Below, one piece after another: positions 22,251-33,285 of a stretch of 64,000 nucleotides of DNA (positions are counted from its first letter, which is position 1; every line of letters starts with the position of its first letter). The DNA is taken from the NCBI RefSeq assembly GCF_020509005.1, contig NC_063025.1, positions 62,001-126,000 on the forward strand, in the 5' to 3' direction. The notes under the pieces were generated by a model, which ran no database searches, was not told where the DNA came from, and saw only the letters and a program-made list of their open reading frames with translations. The stretch comes from Fulvia fulva. Lineage: Eukaryota > Ascomycota > Dothideomycetes > Mycosphaerellales > Mycosphaerellaceae. Made by a program: the position numbers and the translations under genes.

Positions 22251-23104
22251 TCTAGGAGGCAAAGAATAAGATAGAAAGTCACTACCGGAGAGGGGCCGGA
22301 CATAGGACAAGCTAAAAAGAGGATAACCTTACTACCTTTACGGCTATATAGACAAGCACGGAATAGCTAGCACAAAAAGAGGAGGAGCGTAGGACTCGCT
22401 AGGCCGGCGGGAGCAAGGCTAAGACCTAAAGCCTAGCGGAATAGATAGCGAGCTACCTATAGGAGCAGGACTAGAAAAGGAAGCCCCCTAAGACTATAGG
22501 CCCGATAGCGCTCCGAGCCTTCTAGAGACATAATTACTAGCTATATAGGGACCTAATAAGGGCCGAGGCAAGTATAGCGATCTAAATTAGGTCCGAACAT
22601 ATTAGGTTAAGGGCCTACCTATTTAGAAGACGCGTACTAGACATCTATAGCCTAGCCTACTAGTGTAGCTACCTATCGTAAAACCTAGAATATATACTAC
22701 TACGATGCCCGTAGTAGGCGAGAGGCAGGGGAAATTAGAGGTACTAAGCGGTAAGGAGAGACTACAAGTCAATTATTAGGGACAAAGGTAATATTCGCCG
22801 AATCTCTCGGTAGATACTATAGTAGGGATACCTCTAGTAGTTTAGCCTCGCTAGCGAGACGGAGGAGTAGATAGATAAGAGGCGGAAGCGTAGAGGGTAG
22901 TAGATAGGGTAGTAATTAGGGTAGGCCTATAACACTAGCGTACCCCTATAAGGGAAAATTAAGATAATAACTAGGAGGAAAAGATAGGCGGGAAGGAGGA
23001 GGGGTTTTTACTAACACGGTTTCCCCTCTATATATACGAAAACAAGATAGTATAGCTATATAGGCCAAAGGGCACTATAACAGCTTAATGAAATATCTAT
23101 CTAT
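22251..23104 (+). mobile_element. LINE-B 3' fragment (5'-truncated, RIP-mutated)
   Basis: An 854-bp piece of a second LINE family, flanked by a 14-bp target duplication and ending in ATCT repeats. It carries the C-terminus of an ORF2, with a Cys-rich stretch near 22670-22715, broken by TAG codons. The same 3' sequence is found inverted from about 33286. 5' truncation is normal for LINE insertion. Confidence 0.85.
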
Positions 23105-23118
23105 CTATATATAGCTCT
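23105..23118. repeat. Target-site duplication of LINE-B fragment, right copy
   Basis: Second copy of CTATATATAGCTCT; copia-1 unit 4 resumes here. Confidence 0.85.
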
Positions 23119-24258
23119 ATAATTAAGGGCCGTTTTACGCCGATTACTACCTTATAGAGTACTTCGTCTTATATAAGAACCTTTAATTAAGGAAAAAGAG
23201 TACGAAGGTTTTCTAAACTAACTAGTCTCGTTAAAAACCTAGATAGAGATCATAACCTAACTAGGATAAAAGAGTACTAGTATAATATAAGAACTAGCCG
23301 TAAATAAGGTCCCGTAGCCTCTTAAAATTTGGCGAGTCTAGAGCTTTAGTTAAAATATCCGCTGTTTCTTCTTTCGTAGGGATATACTCTAGACTTATTA
23401 TTTTTTCCTAAACGTACTCTCGAACTAGAAGATATTACTAAATGTCTTGTTATAATCTACTCCGAATATTTATTTAAAGCCCTTTACGACCTACTAACTC
23501 TTATATTTCATTATATTGCCTTTAGCGTCGGTTTTAGTCTTATAAACCTACCGTCCTTTAAGGGCTACGCGATCCTTAGGGAGGTTAACTAAGTCCTAAG
23601 TTTTTAACTTATTTAAGTCGCCTATTTCGAATTTTATAGACTCTAGCCATTTGACTTTATTAGGACTAGTAATCGCGTCTTTATAAGTAATAGGATTGGC
23701 GGTCTACCCGCTATAATTAGCGAGTAGCGCTAGCTCGTCTTCTAGAGTCTTGAAACTATTAGATTCTAACGGATTATAACAAATTAACGGATTATTAGAA
23801 ATTAACGGGCCGTCTAATGCCTTCTTCGCCTCTATAGATATAGGGTCTACGTTGTCGTTCGTATTTTCTAGAGGACTAGAACGAGTAGTATTAGCCGTAT
23901 TTTACGAATTTATAGAAGGAGTAGCGCTAAAATCCCTATTATTAAGGTTAATAGCGGGACTAAGAGCCTCTACGCTTCTAGAAGTATTTTTCCTAGACGT
24001 ATCTAAGCGTAGTCTCTAATTACTCGGCTCGTTTTGCTTCGTAGCTATTTTATTTCGTTCGCTAGAAGCTTTAATATCCTCGCTAATTTTTGAATTATAG
24101 TCTACCTCGAATTTGCTAACTATAGCGGGTTCTTCGGATTAAGGACTATCTAAAAAGGTTCCTTCTAAGACTCTTACGTCTCTAGTAAAGACTCCTTTTC
24201 TAGAGTCTAGATCTATTAGTTTATAGTTACCGTAGTTTCAGGTCGTCGTATAGATAGC

Positions 24259-24764
24259 TATTAGTTTATAAGTTTTATATAGCTACTTAGCGAGATATAC
24301 TATTATAAAGCGGTAGACTATTAAATCCGATAGAATCTAATAACCCGTAAGCTCCTAGTATCGCTAGGATCGTACGGAAATGCTTGTCTAGGCCGTAATA
24401 GGCTAGCGCCGGACTACCGGCTTGTAGTATCTTTATGACTAGCTATATTCTAATTATATTAGAATCTAGAACGCTCTAGGTAGTCTAGAAGACAAGCTAT
24501 AGAATTTAATAGAATCTACGAGATATAACTTCTTATAAATCCGCTTCTTATTATAGATATACTACGTAATAGATTACGTAGTATAGACGGTCCTAGGAGT
24601 CTATAATCGAATATAAATAAGAGTAGAATAAGCCCTCTAGATAGGATAAGTAATAAAGTAAGTCTACTACTCTTAACTACTATAACCTCGACTATTATAC
24701 TCGACTTATTACGGCTATCTACGAATATCCTAAGGCTAGCTTGCGCTATAAACACCTTTTAATA
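24259..24764 (+). repeat. copia-1 LTR of the inverted copy
   Basis: 506 bp, TATTAGTTTATAAG...CACCTTTTAATA. Because this LTR begins at a junction, it independently confirms the LTR limits used in the array. Confidence 0.9.
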
Positions 24765-24776
24765 GGTTATAAGCCC
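24765..24776 (+). other. copia-1 primer-binding site, inverted copy
   Basis: GGTTATAAGCCC directly after the LTR, complementary (apart from one RIP change) to the initiator-Met tRNA anticodon arm. Confidence 0.82.
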
Positions 24777-24925
24777 GGACTAGCTCTTAGCCTACGGAAC
24801 CTAGTCGCCCCTACTAATTACGAACGATAACTACGCCCTATATATATAATAAGCGGCGTAGCGACCGAAGAAACCCGAAGAAATAAACGAGAAACGGCAA
24901 AAATCGCGCGAATCTATTAGTCCTA

Positions 24926-26947
24926 AAGGATTTAATTCCTCGTTCTTACTTTTAAGAGAGCTATCTAATACTACGCTCTCTAAGAGTAATAACTCGGTAG
25001 ATAAATATACGACTACGATTCGCTATCTATACGACGACCTTAAATCTAAAGGCGTCGAGTTGCCTAAGACCGTTATAATAGCGTAGACTTTAGATAATCT
25101 TACGGACAAAAACGAGTCGTTTATTACCTCTATTAGTCAAAGCTTAAGAGCTAATATAGAGGCTTATTGTCTCGAAGAATTCTTTAGTAATTTACTAGAC
25201 AAATCGCGAAGATATAGCGCTAAAGATAAGGAAGATAGCGCCTTATTCGTCGGCAATTCTTCTAAAGGAAAGCCTAAGAGATAAGGGCGTAAACGGCCGA
25301 GAAATAGAGGTCCTAAAAACGCTAACTCAGATAAAGTATGTTCCTATTACGATAAAAAGGGACATATCGAATCTTCGTATTTTAAGAAGAATCCTAATCT
25401 AAGAAATTAGACTTTTAAGAAAAAGGATAAGGATTCTAAGAAGGATAGCGACGCGCTATTCGCTAACTCTAACGAAGTTAGCAAAGTCGAAGTACTATTC
25501 TCTAATATAGAGGACTTAGGCGGCGAAAAATTAAATAATACCGCCGTTCTAAGCGTAAATAGCGATAATAATCGCGAGAAAAGCGCTAAGAGTACCGAAT
25601 TTATTCTAGATTTAGGCGCTTCCCGGTATATTATAGCAAATAGAGACTATTTTACTACATTCCGGGATACTACTACCGTATTACGGTAGGGTAACGCCGG
25701 GAAAATAGTCTCCTACGGGCAAGGAGATATAAAAATGCGCTTTAAAGACACTAATAAGGTAGTTCTTCTTAAGGATTACCTTTATATACCCGAGTTCGGC
25801 GTAAATCTTATAAGTCTAGCGTAATTAGATACTCGTAATTGCTATACCCGTCTTAACAACGGCGTTCTAGATTTATATAGCGAAAATAATGCCCTTATAA
25901 CACGGGCTAATAAAGAGAAATCGCTATATAAGTTAGCCATTTATTCTCCGAATAATAGCTCACCTTAAGACTCGAAAGACGAAGAGGGTACGTTCTATAC
26001 CCTATCTAATAGCGAGAATAATTCGCTAATTTAGTATAAAAGACTAGGACATATAAATCCTAACGCCTTAGAAAAATTAGGCGTAAAGGTAGACAAAAAC
26101 GATCCTAGGCTCGTAAATTACGACGTTTGCCTTAAGGCTAAATTTACGCGCAAAATTAGGAAAATAAGTAATACGAGCACGAAAGCTAAAGCCTTCCTAG
26201 ATAAAGTTAGTTTCGATATCTACGGTCCTATAGAGCCTAGGACTAATCGCGGACTTTGTTATTTTATTAGCTTTATTAATTACTACTCTAGGTTTATAGA
26301 GGCGGATATAATTAAGTCTAAGTCCAAAGCTTTTCGTTCTTTTTGTACCTATAAATTACGTACTAAGAATTCTTCGTCTAATAGCGTAGCCGATAATAAA
26401 AGGCCTAAGCTTAAGATCCTTAAATCGGATAATACTCTCGAATTTCTAACTAAAGAATTCGAAGAACTAGTACGGAATAGCGGTATTATACGCGAGCTAA
26501 TCGCGCCGTATTATACGAAGTAAAACGAGCCGAGTAATAAGAGACTACGCTTAGATACGTCTAGGAAAAATACTTCCGGAAGCGTAGAGGCTCTTAGTCC
26601 TAGTATTAACCTCGATAATAGCGATTTTAGCGCTACTTCTTCTATAAATTCGTAAAATAGGGCTAATACTACTTGTTCTAGTCCTCTAGAGAATATAAAC
26701 GACGACGTAGACCCTATATCTATAGAGGCGAATAAGGAATTAGACGGCCCGTCGATTTCTAATAACCCGTTAATTTCTAATAATCCGTTAGAATCTAATA
26801 CTTTTAAGACTTAAGAAGACGACGGATTAGAAGACGAGCTAGCGCTATATACTAATTATAGCGGGCAGACCGCCGATCCTATTCCTTTTAAAGACACGAT
26901 TCCTAGTCCTAGTAAAGTAAAATGGCTAGAGTCTATAAAATCCGAAA
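24926..26947 (+). pseudogene. copia-1 gag-pol relic in the inverted copy
   Basis: Plus-strand remains of gag (from the region equivalent to 13930), the zinc knuckle near 25337, protease (the DSGAS site reads LGAS near 25612), pre-integrase and integrase core to about 26515, then part of the spacer. Stops interrupt all frames. In the array the codon before the protease block is TAG; here it reads GAA, so gag and protease were one frame. Confidence 0.83.
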
Positions 26948-27114
26948 AATAGTATAGTAGTCTTATAACTTATAGATATATCTTATAGTATAAAGTAACG
27001 TCGAGGTAGCTACTACTATAATAAGGACACTACGATATTCTAGATTAGTCTCTAAGCGTTTTATCCGTAGTATTAAGTAATCTTACTTAATTTCTATCTA
27101 ATAGTTACTAAATA
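26948..27114. other. Unassigned AT-rich sequence left of the pogo element
   Basis: RIP-mutated sequence between the inverted copia and the DNA transposon. With 33152-33285 it should be the original target of that transposon. No family recognised. Confidence 0.5.
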
Positions 27115-27116
27115 TA

Positions 27117-27185
27117 ACGTGCTTTACTACCGAGCGGGCTATACTACCGAGCGGGCCACTTTTACTAAGAACTATACTACTTCTA
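27117..27185 (+). repeat. Pogo-like left terminal inverted repeat
   Basis: 69 bp starting ACGTGCTTTACTACCGAGCG. It contains ACTACCGAGCGGGC twice in direct repeat, a likely transposase-binding arrangement. Confidence 0.9.
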
Positions 27186-27199
27186 TAGATATAGCTATA

Positions 27200-28140
27200 T
27201 AACTACTATTATAGCGTATATTGTCTTTAAACGAGGTCAAACTGACCTTAGCTGTCTAGGCTACGAAACGCGACGCGATAATTACGAATCGACTTGCTAT
27301 AAAGGTATACGACGCGTCTCGAACTATACTAGGGTATCGATTAAATAGACGACCTCCTCGGGGTAACTACGAGCCTAATTCGAAGTAGCTTATAGAGCTA
27401 GAAGAGAGGACGATACTTAAGTATATACTCGAGCTAGATCTTAGAGGTTTCCCGCTATTAAAGGCTAGTATACGAGTAATAGCCAATTTATTACTATAAG
27501 TAAAGGGTCTTAAGCCCCCTAGTCTTAATTAGATAGACAGGTTTATTAGGCGGTATCGTAAGCTAAAGGTTCGTATAATACGTAGATACGATCGTTAGCG
27601 AGCCCTAATAGAAGATCTAGACGTTATCGAGAGGTAGCTCTTACTTATACGTAATATAAAGGAGAAGTATAGTATCCTTAACTAGGACACCTATAACTTC
27701 GACGAGATAGGGTTTATAATAGGTGTTATTACGTCTTAGAGCGTCGTTACGGGTATAGAAAGGTGTAGTAGAAAGAGGAAGGTCGTTTAATAGGGCAATA
27801 GAGAGGGAGTAGAGAGATAGCGTATTAGATAGCTCTTATACGAAGCGAGATTAGTAAGCTACGTAAGTCTAACGAGGCCCTTATATAGCGGAAAGCACGA
27901 AAGCGTAAGTATATTTAGTCTAGAGGGTCTCTAACCTTCGATAATGCGTCGTAATTAATAGCTCTAGAGGATACTAGGAGGTAGGAAGTAAGTAGAGAGT
28001 CGCTAGATAGTATTCGGCTAGTACTAAGGCTACGACGCTATAAGCGATATAGCGAGTCGGGGTATAACGTACGTACCTATTAAGTAGACTCGCTAGATAG
28101 TAAAGAGTCTAAAGAGGAATTATCCTCCTAGTAACGATTC
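27200..28140 (+). pseudogene. Pogo/Fot1-like transposase, truncated and RIP-broken
   Basis: One plus-strand frame, interrupted only by TAG/TAA, reads like a pogo-type transposase. It has an N-terminal helix-turn-helix with YDASRTIL and RLNRRPPRG, a CENP-B-like second DNA-binding region around ELDLRGFPL and IDRFIRRYRKLK, and the start of the DDE domain with TYNFDEIGFIIGV near 27700. The rest of the catalytic core is absent. The frame passes to a basic C-terminal region with LTFDNASQLIALEDTRRQE (one stop inside). It is roughly 300 codons against about 500-550 for the family, so the loss is by deletion as well as RIP. Confidence 0.8.
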
Positions 28141-28146
28141 TATAGG

Positions 28147-28160
28147 ATGTCGTCGTATTA
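28147..28160. repeat. Target-site duplication of LINE A2, left copy
   Basis: ATGTCGTCGTATTA, repeated at 33047-33060. Confidence 0.93.
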
Positions 28161-28334
28161 GATAGATAGATTTGTTATTCCCCTATTCTAGGACCCTATC
28201 CGGCCTATATAGGTATATATCTATTATTATATATAAAGGGAAACCCGAATAGGTGAAAACCCTTCCCGCCCCCGACTACTCCTTATCTATATTAGCTTTC
28301 CCTCTAACCGTACGTAGTCTATATTACTACCCTG

Positions 28335-31300
28335 TTAGTCCCCGCTCCTAGCCGGTCTCGTCGCGCTACGACGTATCCTCTCTTCCTATACTACTCCTAC
28401 TAGGCGGTACTGTTCTAGCTAGCCCTTCTCTAGTATCTAGTTCGTAATACGCCGTAGGTCCTTAGCGTTATTAAGAAGTACTCTAATCGTCCGGTTTCTC
28501 GCCTTTACTATCTACTCCCCCCTTCCTAGCGACTACCTCGGATAGATAAGGAGTACGTACCGTACGTTCTAGGAGCGATAGCCGTAGAGGTAGCTAGTAT
28601 TCGTATATCCTAGAACCTTCCTCTATAATAGGTACCCCTAGAGGCCGATATATTCGCTTCGTAGTTAGGTTACTATACTACTCTATACCCTCGTAAGGCG
28701 GTAGTAGATAAGCTTCGGGAGGTACTTAACCGCGGATTTCGTAGCTAACTATTTCTTAGGTTATCCCGCTAGCTAAGGGCGTCTACTATACCCTATAACC
28801 TAGTTGTTCTACCTCTCTTTCTATAGTTACTCTATAAACGATTTCTTACCTTCCTATTATATTACTAGCTATTCGTCCCTTACCCGGTAGTTCGGCTCGT
28901 TTCCGGGTCGAATGCCTCTATACGCTAGTACTAATTCGCGGGCCCTTACGACTATACTAGCGATGACCTTCTATACTAGGTACTATACCGACTTGCCTAA
29001 GTAGGAGGTCCGTAGTCCCTAGATATATAGGTCGATCGGCGGTATAGCGGTCTCGTACTTAAGCATCCTCGTTAGTATCGACTTATATACCCCGGTGACC
29101 TTCCTTAGGCATTAGTTTTAGATCTTCGCTAGCGGCGCGACGAGTCCCTTCGATAGGTAGGCCCTCTCGCCTAAGGACTATACTTAGCTACTATAGGTAA
29201 GGACTAGCCGTATAATAGCCGTATATAGAAGTCGTAACTACCGGAAGTCCGCCCCCTATATAGACGTAGTAAGCCTCTAGTATAATGCTATATTCTATTT
29301 AGCTTTCCGTAATATTACCTATACGTACTTCCTCTACTATAGCGCCGGGTCTACCTATAGTCCGAGGATCCTAAGCTGACTTACCGGGTTAGTCGTATAC
29401 CCCTATATCTAGATAGAAGCTTATATATTATAGAACCGTAGCCGGCGCGTAAAGTATATTAGATTGTACTTTTCTAGGGCAAACCGAGCCCCGTACCTCC
29501 TAGCCTAGTCCTCGTAGATCTTGTACTTCTCTTCTAGTAGCCTATAGTTCTCCTTAGTCGAGGAAGACTACGCTAGGATATACGTGTCGTCTACGAAGCC
29601 GCTCGTAGCGGTGTTCTAGGATTCTAGGGCTAGGAGTAGCGTCGCTATAAAGAAGAGGAACAGAATAGGTACTAGCGTTAAGCCTTACGGGATTCTAGTA
29701 TAGACTACTTAAAATAGGCTACTATACTAGCCGACTAGGATCGACGTACTACGGTTTTAGAGGTAGGACCGTACGAAGTTAATAAGCTACTTAGGGAGTC
29801 CTTTCGACCTTAGGATATAGAGTAGCCGTAGGTATAATACGTAGTCGAAGGCTCCCGATATATCTAGGCTAAGTAAGGAATCTACCTTGTCCCTATTCTT
29901 ATACTAGATAGCCTTTACCTAAGAGGTAATAAGTTCTATCGCGGATAGCGTCGATCGCTATAGGCGCGTACCTATCTAGGTGTCCGGGAGTAGGGAGTAC
30001 TCCTCTACCGCCTCGGAGAGTCTCGTTATAACTAGCTTCTTAAGCGCCTTCCTAAGAGTATTAAGGAGCGTAATTAGGCGGTACGACTTGACCTACGTAT
30101 AGTCTTCCTTTTACGGCTTACGTAGGACTACTATCGTCGATTGTTTAAATACTATTAGGTAGTATCCGGTCTATAGGTAGGCGTTAAAGATCGCTATAAC
30201 TACTAGGGCTAGTTAATCTCTATACTTCTTTAGTAGCTCGTTTAGGATCTTATCCGGCCCCGGGGCTTTCTTTACTAGTAACTTCCTAAGTATAGTAGTA
30301 ACATCTCCCTCGGACATATCCTATTAGACCGCGGTACTAGGGGCTAGGGGAGTAGAGCTATTTATATCGCTTAGATTAGCCTCGACTAGGGGCGGGAAGA
30401 ACTTGCTAGCTAGTAGACGCGCCTTTGCCTCGGGGTCGCTAACCGGGCTACTAGGCGATTATAGCGCTAGGATAGAGAAGGAGGGGCCCTATATAGGGTC
30501 CTATCGGGCCTATTTCGCTCGCTCCTATATCCTCGCTAGCTTACCGGCGATTTCTTCTACTATAGCCCTCTAGCCGACTACTTTCTCCCTCCGTATTATA
30601 GCTTTCTTCTATTAGTATACCTCCCTATATACGTTCTAGGCCTCCTCGCTATAGCTACTCGTCTATACCCGGCGGGCTCTCCTAGCTTCTTTTACTACTA
30701 TAGTATACTTCGGCGTCTAGTATAGTTTAGACTATATCGTTAGTTAGGTAAGCGGAACGTAAAGTAAGGTCGCTTTTCTTATTTCGTCTATTAACCCTTA
30801 GACTACCTCGTCTATCTCGTCTTTACTATTATATTACTACTACGCGATCTAGACTAGCCTCTCGGAGTTACTAAGGTACCCCTAGATATTGGCCTAGTAG
30901 GCCTTTCCCTAGTTTAGCTTAGGGGTTCTCGCTAGTATACGTTATATCTATATCGTAATAGAGGTCCTAACTAGTATATAGTCTAACTACGCCTCGAGTT
31001 TATATTCGATCCTATAGTAGGTTACCGTATAGTAGTAGCTATCTAAGATCTAGGAGAGGTCGATCGTACCTTAGAGTCCCCCTCTCTTCTAGGTACCTAG
31101 GTCCTTCGGGGTATTAAGGGCAATTACGTTACTCGCTATTAAGTCGAGTACTTCGTCGGCTCTAGGGTACGGCTATATAAGGCTTTCCTAGGAAGGGTAG
31201 TATATATCAAAGTCTCCTACTACGATATAGTACCCTTGTCTCTTAAGCGTACTATCTAGGTATCTATAGACCCTAAGGTCGCGGCTAGACCTCGAGGCTA

Positions 31301-31614
31301 GCGGTTATATATATAATATCGCCCCCGCCTTCTTCGTCTACGTAGTATACTACCTCCTAGTCGGATTCTAGTATGTCCTTACTAATATAGAAGTACGTAC
31401 GGGGTCTACCGTCGCCTCGTAGGTATAACGTATAGCCTAGTAACTTAAAGGCCGTTAGTCTCTTATAGTACGGGTTAATCTATAGCTCCTAGATTACTAG
31501 GACGTAGTAGACGTACGGGTCCGCCTCGTATAGGAAATAGTTCTAGACTATATCCTTACTATAGTTAACGTTATACTAGATAATACTAAGCGTGTCGAGG
31601 CTAGTTATCGGTAT
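28335..31614 (-). pseudogene. LINE-A ORF2 relic in A2
   Basis: Endonuclease/reverse transcriptase frame equivalent to 4724-8041, with many TAG/TAA codons; the start codon reads ATA. The FVDD motif region is still readable near 29590. Confidence 0.88.
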
Positions 31615-32878
31615 CGATAATTATTTCCTCTATAGCGTCCTATATCCTACTACCCTATACGTCCTAGTCTATACCTATCGGCTATATACTAAAGGGGAGC
31701 CGGGCCTAGTTAGATTCCCTCGCCGTAGCTAGTAGAGTACGTAGCCTCCCGTACGCCCTAGGTTACGTATCCTTTATATCGTTCTTAGCCCTAGGGCGCT
31801 TATACCCGACCGCCGCTAGCTAGTTCCGGTATAGGCTAGCCTCGCGGTCGCCGTAGAATCTTAGGGCGACGGTTCTATTTATAATCGCCTTGTTTTTCGC
31901 TAGTTTCTACTATAGGCATTCCGCGCTATATAATAGGTAGTGCCCCGGATAGTTTACGTACCGTCTCGTAACCGATATATAGTCCCTAGATATATAGTCT
32001 TCTATATAATTCGAGTAGGCCTACTTGTTTATATACGTATAGGTTTAGTGTCTATACTATTAGTATTTGAAGTATTAGAGGACACGAAAGGATAAGGAGT
32101 GCTTTTCTACTATCTTAAGGCTATATTACTAGATTAGGCCTTATTCTATCGCTAGATCCGCCGCTTTTACGTCTTATAGCTATACTATTAGCGCCGAGGC
32201 CTTCTTGCCTTCTAGCCATTTCCTATAGAGCCAAGTCGCCTTCTAGATTAGAGAGTTTAGGGTGACCGGGTTATCCTCTTAGAGAGTACGTAGGTAACCT
32301 TAGTTAGTTAGGTCGAACTCCTTAGGTATGTCGTAGACTAGGATCGTAAATTGCTTCGTTAAGACCTTCGCTAATGCCGTAACCTTAGATACCTACTATA
32401 GCTATACCTCTAGGTGCCTCCTAGTAGTAGTAGAGCTAGTATAGATCTATAGAGTACCGTTAGACTACTAGTTCACTACGACCACCTCTAGTTAGTTAAT
32501 TTATTAGGCGAGCTCCTTGTTCGATAGCTTCGTAACTTCGGCCTAGTCTTCCTTTACTATAATACGGATCGTAACTATATCGTATATTAGGCGGGGGCCT
32601 AGTATCGATACCGCGACCGATACCTAGCTATAGGGGTGTTAATTCCGGGTAGCCTTATTAATCGCCTAGGACGTCGTCCTTATTTCTCGTTGCCTTTAGT
32701 AATACGATAGTATAAGCGCCGTACGTAGCTAAGTAATTATTACCTATAGAGACCGGTATAGGAGCTAATTATTACTTTCTATACTTTTTACGTCCTCTAT
32801 AAGTTGCTACTAGTTGTCTTAGGGGAGCTTCGCCTATAGAGCCGTAGGCGCCGTTAGTACCGTAGCCTAGGCTACTAT
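31601..32878 (-). pseudogene. LINE-A ORF1 relic in A2
   Basis: Counterpart of 3460-4737 with the ATG changed to ATA and numerous stops; zinc-knuckle cysteines are partly lost through TG to TA. Confidence 0.87.
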
Positions 32879-33046
32879 TACCTAGGAGTTGCCTAATGTA
32901 GCTAGGCACCTCCGCGGCGTTTAGAGCTAAAGAAATAGGGTGAAGAGAACTTTAAGCTATCTAGATTAAATAAGGTAGAACTCCCTTAATTCGAGGGGTA
33001 GTAGCCTGCTTTATATATCGTTAGAATAGCCTTAATAAGAGCTTTT

Positions 33047-33060
33047 ATGTCGTCGTATTA
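33047..33060. repeat. Target-site duplication of LINE A2, right copy
   Basis: Second ATGTCGTCGTATTA; the pogo-like element resumes here. Confidence 0.93.
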
Positions 33061-33080
33061 AGATACCGTCGTAATTAAAG

Positions 33081-33149
33081 TAGAAGTAGTATAGTTCTTA
33101 GTAAAAGTGGCCCGCTCGGTAGTATAGCCCGCTCGGTAGTAAAGTACGT
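33081..33149 (-). repeat. Pogo-like right terminal inverted repeat
   Basis: Reverse complement of 27117-27185 with a single C/T difference, followed by the TA target duplication. Confidence 0.9.
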
Positions 33150-33151
33150 TA

Positions 33152-33285
33152 ACATTATATATTATCTATAGTAGTAACGAAATATCTAATCCTTTATTCT
33201 AGATTATTTTATCTAGACGTAGAAATCTAGTAAAAGTAAGACTAAACGTAGCGTTTAGTACTAAGTTATTATATATTACTAGATA
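33152..33285. other. Unassigned AT-rich sequence right of the pogo element
   Basis: Presumed continuation of 26948-27114 across the transposon insertion. Nothing recognised. Confidence 0.45.

Larger units (their letters stand above)
21496..24258 (-). mobile_element. Copia-1 unit 4 remnant, interrupted and deleted
   Basis: Continues the array: 21496-22250 matches the region after the LTR of unit 2, then a LINE-B fragment intervenes, then 23119 to about 23427 matches the 3' region and RNase H. At about 23428 the sequence jumps by roughly 900 bp to the region equivalent to 11216-12034, ending near 24237. About 20 bp of gag (GGTCGTCGTATAGA..., compare 13811) then precede the inverted copy. More diverged than units 1-3. 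Confidence 0.8.
24259..26947 (+). mobile_element. Inverted, deleted copia-1 copy
   Basis: A copia-1 element in the opposite orientation to the array. It starts cleanly with the LTR (24259-24764) and PBS. At about 24926 about 860 bp of leader and gag N-terminus are missing. A further deletion near 26520 joins the integrase to the integrase-RT spacer. It stops at about 26947 before the reverse transcriptase. It is diverged from the array units and so was mutated independently. Confidence 0.88.
28161..33046 (-). mobile_element. LINE-A copy A2, RIP-mutated, nearly full length
   Basis: Inverted relative to A1 and collinear with it, from the ATCT tail at 28161 to a 5' end about 60 bp short of A1. 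A deletion of about 37 bp near 31318, compared with copy A3, removes part of the endonuclease. CA/TG to TA changes occur throughout. It is inserted in the pogo-like transposon with a 14-bp target duplication. Confidence 0.93.
27117..33149 (+). mobile_element. Pogo/Fot1-like DNA transposon, internally deleted, split by a LINE
   Basis: Bounded by 69-bp terminal inverted repeats (27117-27185 and 33081-33149, one mismatch) and by TA on both sides (27115-27116 and 33150-33151), the target duplication of the Tc1/mariner/pogo superfamily. Without the nested LINE-A copy (28161-33046 plus one 14-bp duplication) the element is about 1.13 kb, short for an autonomous member (usually about 1.9 kb). It carries a truncated, RIP-broken transposase. 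Confidence 0.88.
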
